This document shows, piece by piece, positions 5,643-11,049 of a DNA stretch of 11,049 nucleotides. Source of the DNA: JAZLIT01 sp045617525 (GTDB lineage: Bacteria; Bacillota; Bacilli; Bacillales_A; Planococcaceae). The stretch is taken from the NCBI GenBank assembly GCA_045617525.1, contig JAZLIT010000262.1:1-11049 (forward strand), given 5' to 3'. The notes below the pieces were generated by a model. It was given only the letters and a program-made list of their open reading frames with translations. It searched no databases and had not been told where the DNA came from. Position numbers and translations under genes: made by a program. Position 1 is the stretch's first letter. Every line of letters starts with the position of its first letter.

Positions 5643-6185
5643 AATAGCGATAAATTGTAGCACGACTAATCCCTGTCATTTCAACAATTTCACTCACACT
5701 ATACTGTTCAGATTTATATAAATTGAGTGCTTTTTTCAGCTCTCGTTCATTCACTTTCGGACGACCACCCTGGCGGCCTCTTGCTCTAGCACTATTTAAA
5801 CCTTCCTTCGTTCGCTGAACAATTAAATCACGTTCAAACTGGCTGAATGCTTGAAATACAGTCATCATTAATTTTCTTGTGGCGTGGAGGTATCAAAGTT
5901 TTCTTTAATGCTGAGTAGCTTGATCTCCCTTTCTTCAAAATAAGCAACTAATTCAATTAAATCCTTCGTATTTCTACCTAATCGGGAGAAGCTTTCAACG
6001 ATTACCATATCCCCTGGTCGCAATTTATCCTTCAAACGATTTAAATCTGGGCGATCCGCTTTCGTTCCAGACATTTTTTCTGTTAAAATCTCGTGGCAAT
6101 TGTATTGTTTTAGTAAGTCCAACTGTCGATTCAATTCTTGCTGTCGTGTACTCACTCGTGCATAGCCATAAATATACGAAGTCAC
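5617..6185 (-). pseudogene. tnpR: Serine site-specific resolvase of the Tn3 element, frameshifted
   Basis: This protein would resolve the cointegrate formed in replicative transposition by recombining two res sites. The N-terminal catalytic part has YGYARVSTRQQ with the nucleophile Ser12 (GTG numbered as 1), then SRLGRNTKDL and IKENFDTSTPQ. At that point the frame breaks at 5868-5880: the DNA has GAAAATTAATG where one more G would give PQGKLMMTVFQAF. The second part continues with FSQFERDLIVQRTKEGL, the long E helix, a GRQGGRPK linker and a C-terminal HTH (SVSEIVEMTGISRATIYRYL). Repairing one base gives a full-length protein of about 190 residues. The GTG start at 6185 has an AAAGGGGG site upstream; the more distal in-frame ATG at 6242 lacks one. 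Either a true mutation or a sequencing error could explain the shift. Confidence 0.88.
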
Positions 6186-6216
6186 AGTTTTCCCCCTTTC
6201 GATATTACAAATATAT

Positions 6217-6222
6217 ATTATA
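6217..6222 (-). promoter_or_regulatory. Likely -10 box of the resolvase gene
   Basis: A perfect TATAAT lies on the minus strand about 30 bases ahead of the resolvase GTG and just ahead of its ribosome site. No good -35 is found at 16-18 bases, which is common where TnpR binding at res controls its own promoter. Confidence 0.4.
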
Positions 6223-6239
6223 AAGGGTGCTTTATGAAA

Positions 6240-6340
6240 CATAGATTTTGAGCAAAGTTTAGAAACATCTTTCAGACAAAATACAGTAAAAAAAGTTACC
6301 TAATGAAAATGTCTCAAAAATAATCGTTTTCGAGAATAGA
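6240..6340. other. Candidate res region, with a subsite at 6312-6335
   Basis: Tn3-type elements keep their res site next to tnpR. In this gene-free 245-bp interval (6186-6430), TCTCAAAAA (6312-6320) and GTTTTCGAGA (6326-6335) form an imperfect inverted repeat, spaced like a resolvase crossover subsite. A TTTTGAG motif at 6246-6252 and a TTTCAGACAAAA motif at 6270-6281 could belong to further subsites. Subsite limits cannot be set by eye. Confidence 0.4.
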
Positions 6341-6430
6341 AAATGAAATAATAAAAATATTAAAACTTAATGCAACTAAATGGATGATAAAAAGCTCTAA
6401 CGGTATGTAAGGAAAAGAGAGGTGCTACCA

Positions 6431-6949
6431 ATGGAAAATGACATTTTAGTGAAAAAAGCACAGAAAGGAGATGGGGAAGCATTTATACAGTTAATACAGC
6501 AGTATGAGCTGATTTTATATCGTACTGTTAAACGACTCGGTTTAAAAGACGAGGACATTGCGGATTTACTGCAAGATACAATTTTGATCGCTTTTGAAAA
6601 AATCAAAACTTTAAAAAAGGGCCAGTATTTTAATACCTGGATATGCCGAATTTTATTGAACAATTGCTACCGCTTTATGAAAAACAACAAGCCTTTAGCT
6701 GCAATGGATGAAACGGTTCTGAACAATTTATCGCATCAGGATTTTTTATCGGTAGAGCTAGATGAGGCACTAGGTAGCCTAGATGATAACCACCGTATTG
6801 CCCTCACTCTTTATTATGTTAACGGCTTTACAACGAAGGAAATTAGTGAATTTCTACATGAATCTGAAGGCACAATCAAATCGCGAATTTCTAGGGCGAA
6901 AAAGCAATTAAAAAATACGTATTATTTGGAAGGAGCTAATTTAGTATGA
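6431..6949 (+). CDS. ECF-type RNA polymerase sigma-70 family factor
   Basis: A 172-residue group 4 (ECF) sigma factor with only regions 2 and 4. Region 2 covers about residues 8-85, with the EDIADLLQDTILIAFEKI stretch of region 2.2 and NTWICRILLNNCYRFMK of region 2.4, which reads the -10 element. Region 4 covers about 115-165, with LDDNHRIALTLYYVNGFTTK and SEGTIKSRISRAKKQL as the helix-turn-helix that reads the -35. The ATG at 6431 is preferred over the in-frame GTG at 6422, because AGAGAGGTG at 6416-6424 is then properly spaced as the ribosome site. Its stop overlaps the start of the anti-sigma gene (ATGA), so the two are coupled. ECF factors usually drive their own operon, but I do not see a clear ECF-type promoter upstream. 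It lies inside the transposon between resolvase and transposase. The reading frame shows no damage, unlike both mobility genes. Confidence 0.92.
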   Translation: MENDILVKKAQKGDGEAFIQLIQQYELILYRTVKRLGLKDEDIADLLQDTILIAFEKIKTLKKGQYFNTWICRILLNNCYRFMKNNKPLAAMDETVLNNLSHQDFLSVELDEALGSLDDNHRIALTLYYVNGFTTKEISEFLHESEGTIKSRISRAKKQLKNTYYLEGANLV

Positions 6950-7959
6950 AAAAAAATACAGACGACTTAATGCGTGAAGATATGAATAAAGAGCAACAAT
7001 TACCAGCCTCAATTCGTTCGGCTTTTGACCACTCGTATGCACAAATTCGCCAGCAATCAAAGAAAAAGACAAAGAAATTTTGGTTAAAGCCTGTATCAGC
7101 TGCTGCTGCAGCAATCGCTTTGAGTGCTACGGTGTTACTGACAAACGATACCGCATTAGCGAAGTTGCAAGCTTTTCTAGGGTTAAATGATTCTGGAATA
7201 GAAATTGCAGCGATGAATGGGGATATACAAAATCTCGCACAAGTACAACAAGATGAAAATATTACAATGACATTAGAAAATCTCTTTGTCGATGCATACC
7301 GTTTTGGTTTACAGTTTACAATGGATTCTAAGGATATTTCGGCAGACGATTTAAATAGAATCGAGTTTGAATATCGACTATTTGATGCACAAGGTAATGA
7401 AATTAGTGCTCTCATTTCAGATACAAAACCTTATACAGGACAGCAGGTCTTAGGTGGCATGGATTTTAAACTAGCCGATGTCAGCAATAACCGTGCATCA
7501 GTTGAAATGATTGCAACTGCAAATCAGCGAGAGGTACCTTCTTTAGAAGGGGCACGATTAGTCGTAGAAACGGTTCATATTTCTTCAGATAAAAGCGAAA
7601 TGAAATCGATAAATGGTCATTGGGAATTTAATTTAACATCTCCGACAATCGTGAAACAACAGTACATTGCAACAAATAGCGTTCCTGGACTTACATTAAA
7701 CGAAGCAGTCGTTACAAATGGCTCTTTGCACCTTACTTATACAATTGATGAAATAAATGTAGGTGAAACGATCGCTCATGATACAGTATTAACGAATGAA
7801 AAGGGCGAAGCGTTTTATGCACCTGGTAATAGTTTTAAAGAATTTGAACAAAAAACTGAAATAAGCCTTGTCTTCCCTTATAGTGTGAGAAATGAACAGC
7901 AAGCACTTTCTTTAAAAGTGAAAGACTATGAGGAATTGAAATTAATTACTAAAGAATAA
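6946..7959 (+). CDS. DUF4179-type membrane anti-sigma factor, partner of the ECF sigma
   Basis: A 337-residue single-span protein. Residues 1-46 are a charged cytoplasmic tail that would bind the sigma factor. A membrane span follows at about 47-66 (VSAAAAAIALSATVLL), and the rest is extracytoplasmic. After the span comes ALAKLQAFLGLNDSGIEIAAMN, then repeated beta-rich segments (MTLENLFVDAYRFGLQFTM, and GLTLNEAVVTNGSLHLTYTI). Placement right behind an ECF gene and this domain order are typical of Firmicutes proteins with a DUF4179 domain. No HxxxCxxC zinc motif of the ZAS type is present. The ATGA overlap with the sigma gene points to balanced synthesis, and GGAGC at 6931-6935 is the ribosome site. 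The signal sensed is unknown. A terminator follows, so this is a two-gene operon. Confidence 0.85.
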   Translation: MKKNTDDLMREDMNKEQQLPASIRSAFDHSYAQIRQQSKKKTKKFWLKPVSAAAAAIALSATVLLTNDTALAKLQAFLGLNDSGIEIAAMNGDIQNLAQVQQDENITMTLENLFVDAYRFGLQFTMDSKDISADDLNRIEFEYRLFDAQGNEISALISDTKPYTGQQVLGGMDFKLADVSNNRASVEMIATANQREVPSLEGARLVVETVHISSDKSEMKSINGHWEFNLTSPTIVKQQYIATNSVPGLTLNEAVVTNGSLHLTYTIDEINVGETIAHDTVLTNEKGEAFYAPGNSFKEFEQKTEISLVFPYSVRNEQQALSLKVKDYEELKLITKE

Positions 7960-7996
7960 TTAATACACAAAGTTAAAAAGAAACTATCTTACGATA

Positions 7997-8034
7997 AGCA
8001 GTCCACTGTCCGTTAAAATGACAGTGGACTTGCT
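7997..8034 (+). terminator. Terminator of the sigma/anti-sigma operon
   Basis: GTCCACTGTC (8001-8010) pairs perfectly with GACAGTGGAC (8020-8029), extended by AGCA/TGCT around one bulged base. GTATTTATT follows. The U-tail is modest, but the position 40 bases after the anti-sigma stop is right. It separates the passenger operon from tnpA. Confidence 0.7.
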
Positions 8035-8063
8035 GTATTTATTAATGCTAAGGCTGGTGAATT

Positions 8064-10716
8064 ATGAAAACTTCTAGAGGACGCGAACTACTAACTGACA
8101 ATCAACGAACTGAACTCATGCAAATCCCAACGGATGATTGGATCTTAGGGACATACTATACGTTTTCAGAGCAGGATTTAGTCATCATTTTAAAACGAAG
8201 ACGTGAGGACAATCGCTTAGGCTTTGCTGTGCAGCTGGCGGTTTTACGCTATCCGGGTTGGTCTTACACGCACCTTAAAAGTATTCCACATAGCGTTATC
8301 CAGTACATCGCCCAGCAAATCAACATCCCAGCAGCAGCCATTCATTCTTATGGGCAAAGGGAAAATACGTTATGGGATCACTTAAAGGAAATTCGCAAAG
8401 TGTACGGTTATCAAGAATTCACAAGTAAGGAATATCGACAGCTTTCCAAGCACCTTTTGCCTCTTGCCTTAGAGAATGGGGATTCGATGTACTTATTAAA
8501 TGTATGCTTTGACTATTTACGACAACAGAAAATCATTTTCCCTGCTTTAACAACGCTTGAACGGGTTGTATGGGAAACACGTGACCGAGCTGAAGAAAGG
8601 ATATTTAATCGGATTTATCATGGGCTAACACCTACGCAAATAGAAAAATTAGAAACATTGATTTTACCAACGAGTGCAACCGAATCGAATAAAACACCAC
8701 TTGGCTGGCTAAAAGAGCCGATGGGGTTCCCTTCACCAGAGACCTTTTTAAAAGTTATTGAACGGTTAGAATTTATACGAGATATGGCGTTAAATGACGT
8801 TCATTACATACGATTCATCGAAACCGATTAAGCCAGCTCGCTCGATTGGGGACACGCTACGAGCCGTACGCATTTCGTAATTTTAAAGAAATCCAACGAA
8901 AAAACGGCAAAAAATTGAATGAAAAAATTATTCACTTCACAAAATTGGGCAGGCACTTATTAAAGCAAAACAAGAGAACCTGAATGTTTTTGATGTATTA
9001 GAGTCCGTTTTAGAGTGGGATACATTTGTTACGTCCATTGAAGAAGCAAAAGAGCTAGCACGGCCATCAGATTACGATTATTTAGATTTACTGCAAAAGC
9101 GCTTTTACGCCCTTCGAAAATATACGCCAACGCTACTACGTGTACTTGATTTTCATTCAACAAAAGCTAATGAGCCTTTACTAGAAGCAGTTGAGCTATT
9201 ACGTGAGATGAACGATTTTGGGAAACGAAAAGTACCCATCGATGCACCCGTCAACTTTATTTCAACACGTTGGAAAAAGCATTTATATGAGGAAGACAGC
9301 TCCATTAATCGTCACTATTATGAAATGGCTGTTTTAACCGAATTACGTGAGCATGTACGAGCTGGTGATATTTCTATTGAGGGAAGTAAGCAATACCGAG
9401 ATTTTGAGGAATATTTGTTTACAGCCGAACAGTGGCAAGCTGACAAACAACAAACGCGACTCGCTGCCCCCGTTGCTTATGAAGAGTACTTGCAAGAGCG
9501 AATGGCAAGCTTAGAGGAACGTTTGAAATGGTTAACCACGAATCTAAAAGATTTAGATGGCGTTTCACTTGAAAAAGGACGCTTATCGTTAGCTCGATTA
9601 GAAAAAGATATTCCAACAGAGGCACAGGCCTATAGCGCAAGCCTCTATAAACTGTTACCACGTATTAAATTAACGGATCTCTTAATGGACGCTGCGTATT
9701 TAACAGGCTTTCATGAGCAATTTACACATGCTTCATCGAATCGGAAACCCGACAAGGAGGAAACGGTGTTGCTTATGGCTGCTTTAATTGGCATGGGGAC
9801 AAATATTGGTTTAAGTAAAATGGCTGATGCAACACCAGGTGTAACCTATAAACAGTTGGCCAATGTCGCTCATTGGCGCATGCACGAAGATGCAATGAAT
9901 CGCGCACAAGCGACCTTAGTGAATTATCAGCACCGGATGAAAATGGCTTCATATTGGGGAGACGGTACGACATCTTCATCCGATGGTATGCGTATGCAAG
10001 TAAGCGTTTCTTCCTTACACGCCGAAGCCAATCCACATTATGGCACAGGAAAAGGCACAACCATTTATCGCTTTACAAGTGACCAGTTTTCATCGTATTA
10101 CACTAAAATCATTCATACCAATTCAAGAGATGCTATTCATGTGTTAGATGGCTTATTACATTATGAAACAGATCTAACGATTGAAGAGCATTACACCGAT
10201 ACAGCAGGCTATACCGATCAAATTTTTGGTTTAACGCACCTATTAGGCTTCAAGTTTGCGCCGAGAATTCGAGATTTATCAGATGCCAAGCTATTTACCT
10301 TTAAACAAACGAAAGATATCTGCCTCCCTCATCATGGGCAAGCTAGGATCTTATTCAAGACAAAATAGTTTAGCGACAGCTTTAAGAGAAATGGGGAGGA
10401 TTGAAAAAACGATTTTTATTTTAAATTATATTTCAGATAAGTCATTACGAAGGAAAATTCAGAAAGGCTTGAACAAAGGTGAGGCAATGAATGCTCTAGC
10501 ACGTGCGATTTTCTTTGGGAAACAAGGTGAGCTGCGAGAACGAACAATGCAACGGAGGCACTCGAACACCAAAAGAGCCAAGGACATTTCAAAGAAGAAC
10601 TATTACCTCATATTTCTCCACTCGGTTGGGAACATATTAATTTCTTAGGTGAATACCACTTCAGATCAGAAAGTAGCCACAATCCAAAGGAACTCAGACC
10701 ATTACGAATTCCTTAA
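8064..10716 (+). pseudogene. tnpA: Tn3-family transposase TnpA, broken by frameshifts and internal deletions
   Basis: This is the DDE transposase that would bind the 39-bp repeats and carry out replicative transposition. The start MKTSRGRELLTDNQR, the middle (FHEQFTHASSNRKPDKEET; YWGDGTTSSSDGMRMQ with the first catalytic Asp; HYTDTAGYTDQIFGL with the second) and the tail (ALREMGRIEKTIF with the catalytic Glu; HISPLGWEHINFLGEY) follow the Tn1546-type protein. The frame shifts near 8805-8816 and again at 8941, where one A is missing. Three internal losses are visible against family memory: about 45 residues near 8885-8907 (KEIQR joins KNGKK), about 36 near 10300-10318, and about 24 near 10547-10555. 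These would account for the roughly 310-bp shortfall from a ~988-residue gene. The stop is TAA at 10714-10716, reached in the third frame used. GGTGA at 8056-8060 precedes the ATG. No functional protein can be made. Confidence 0.93.
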
Positions 10717-10750
10717 CGTTGTTAAAATAGGCGTTTCCGTCAGAAAAAAT
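10711..10750. repeat. Degenerate inner copies of terminal-repeat motifs at the right end
   Basis: CCTTAACGTTGT at 10711-10722 repeats the inner 12 bases of the right terminal repeat (10752-10763) in the same direction, 41 bases away. CCGTCAGAAAAA at 10737-10748 repeats the outer part in the opposite direction, so it can pair with 10773-10784. The transposase stop codon lies in the first copy. Confidence 0.7.
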
Positions 10751-10751
10751 C

Positions 10752-10790
10752 CCTTAACGTTGTAAATCCGCATTTTTCTGACGGGACCCC
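10752..10790 (-). repeat. Right terminal inverted repeat of the Tn3-family element (39 bp)
   Basis: It is the exact reverse complement of 5545-5583, starting CCTTAACG inside and ending GACGGGACCCC at the outer edge. CTTCA follows directly. Confidence 0.96.
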
Positions 10791-10795
10791 CTTCA
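10791..10795. repeat. Target-site duplication, right copy (CTTCA)
   Basis: It is identical to 5540-5544 and abuts the right inverted repeat. Confidence 0.92.
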
Positions 10796-10897
10796 GATTC
10801 CGCGTCACCACGGACACCCTTGCTCTTGGCTAACCTCTACTTCTGTCTTCGAGGTTCGGGACGTGCACCCTATAGTTCATGCGCATGCCGGGCGCAC
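10796..10897 (-). mobile_element. Group II intron 5' end, segment before the transposon insertion point
   Basis: On the minus strand it begins GTGCGCCCGGCATGCG, which starts with the conserved GUGCG boundary of group II introns. ACGTCCCGAACCTCGAAG, CAAGAGCAAGGGTGTCCGTG and GTGACGCGGAATC follow. This matches the 5' domain I of the same intron type recognised at 5390-5544. The predicted 5' splice boundary is at 10897/10898, only about 15 bases past the stem of the aconitase terminator, at the end of its T-rich tail. No reverse transcriptase gene or 3' end is in the window. Confidence 0.7.
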
Positions 10898-10900
10898 CAC

Positions 10901-10943
10901 AAAAATAAAAAAAAAGACCAAGTTCGCAATGAACTTGGTCTTT
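10901..10943 (-). terminator. acnA: Rho-independent terminator of the aconitase gene
   Basis: AAAGACCAAGTTC (10913-10925) pairs perfectly with GAACTTGGTCTTT (10931-10943) around GCAAT. On the minus strand a run of Ts interrupted by one A follows. It lies 11 bases behind the aconitase stop codon. Confidence 0.92.
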
Positions 10944-10954
10944 CATTTAAATGA

Positions 10955-11049
10955 TTATTGTTGAGCAGCTTTCGCGCGTAATACCATTTGTAAGATACCA
11001 CCGTGACGGTAGTAATCTACTTCTACTTCTGAATCGAAACGAGCTAACG
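10955..11049 (-). CDS. acnA: Aconitate hydratase (aconitase A), C-terminal end only
   Basis: Only the last 30 codons and the TAA are in the window; the gene comes in from the right. The tail ARFDSEVEVDYYRHGGILQM followed by VLRAKAAQQ matches the C-terminus of the monomeric aconitase (AcnA/CitB) of Bacillus relatives, with the (V/I)DYYRHGGILQ-(M/Y)-VLR signature of the swivel domain. The enzyme interconverts citrate and isocitrate in the TCA cycle through a 4Fe-4S cluster; in Bacillus the apo form also binds RNA. The iron-sulfur ligands and active site lie outside the window. Its own terminator follows at once. The short match is highly specific, so the family is nearly certain. Confidence 0.92.
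   Translation of the reverse strand, partial: LARFDSEVEVDYYRHGGILQMVLRAKAAQQ

Larger units (their letters stand above)
5545..10790. mobile_element. Tn3-family transposon (Tn1546/Tn917 type) with an ECF sigma/anti-sigma passenger
   Basis: The element is 5,246 bp long. Identical 39-bp terminal inverted repeats beginning GGGGTCCCG and ending ACGTTAAGG bound it, with a 5-bp target duplication outside. In order it holds a serine resolvase gene (minus, frameshifted), a likely res region, an ECF sigma factor gene, a DUF4179 anti-sigma gene, and a Tn3-type transposase gene (plus, heavily decayed). The GGGGTCCCG start and the transposase similarity both point to the Tn1546/Tn917 branch. Perfect ends and target duplication show it arrived by transposition. 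With both recombinase genes broken it can now move only if proteins are supplied from elsewhere. Confidence 0.95.

Noticed and set aside
5388..5660. Overlapping short ORFs on both strands around the transposon's left end
   Set aside because: They cross the intron fragment, the target duplication and the terminal repeat, lack ribosome sites and resemble nothing; they are chance frames.
6360..6420. An autoregulated ECF promoter ahead of the sigma gene (TGCAAC ... CGGTATG)
   Set aside because: The two boxes are about 24 bases apart, too far for the usual 15-17 base ECF spacing, and neither matches well.
6936..7415. A 159-codon minus-strand ORF opposite the anti-sigma gene
   Set aside because: It is a shadow of the intact, motif-bearing anti-sigma frame and has no start signal.
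10256..10648. A 130-codon plus-strand ORF at the end of the transposase
   Set aside because: It is not a separate gene. It is the transposase C-terminal region in a shifted frame, with non-homologous ends caused by the flanking deletions.
1..11049. CRISPR arrays, tRNA or rRNA genes, riboswitches
   Set aside because: I saw no regularly spaced repeats, no tRNA-like cloverleaf with a TTCGANNC arm, no rRNA signature and no known riboswitch core.

Overview
The window is AT-rich DNA from a low-GC Gram-positive spore-former relative. It most resembles a Planococcaceae/Bacillaceae genome of the Solibacillus-Lysinibacillus type. The reasons are a nucleotidase carried on three S-layer-homology (SLH) domains, strong AGGAGG ribosome sites, U-tailed terminators, a Bacillus-type aconitase C-terminus and a CcpA-type cre site. 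The genus is inference.

Left part (1-2700), all on the minus strand: the first 55 codons of a YhgE/Pip-family membrane protein at the window edge, a gene-free stretch holding a consensus cre site and a terminator, and a complete secreted SLH-anchored 5'-nucleotidase. The middle (2900-5350) holds two small modules, each made of a 63-67 aa Xre-type repressor and a ~100 aa three-span membrane protein. The two modules have opposite internal gene order, and each promoter is framed by inverted repeats. Between them lie decayed sequences: a minus-strand small secreted-peptide ORF with an in-frame TAG, a piece of a group II intron, and the wrecked 3' end of a UvrD-like helicase with topoisomerase-type zinc knuckles.

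Right part (5540-10795): a complete Tn3-family transposon of the Tn1546/Tn917 type, 5,246 bp. It is bounded by identical 39-bp inverted repeats and an exact 5-bp target duplication (CTTCA). It carries a frameshifted serine resolvase, an apparently intact ECF sigma factor with a translationally coupled DUF4179-type anti-sigma protein as passenger, and a transposase broken by frameshifts and three internal deletions. The transposon sits inside the 5' part of a group II intron, and that intron begins directly behind the U-tract of the aconitase terminator at the right edge.

The layout is therefore nested. Downstream of acnA, a group II intron landed behind the terminator. A Tn3 element with a signalling cargo then landed in the intron. 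The next part of the intron is found only about 1.3 kb further on, past a repressor/membrane module and the helicase remnant, so the intron was also split or rearranged there. The mobile machinery looks dead, but the sigma/anti-sigma operon and both repressor/membrane modules read as intact genes. All family assignments rest on motif recognition by eye, with no database search.
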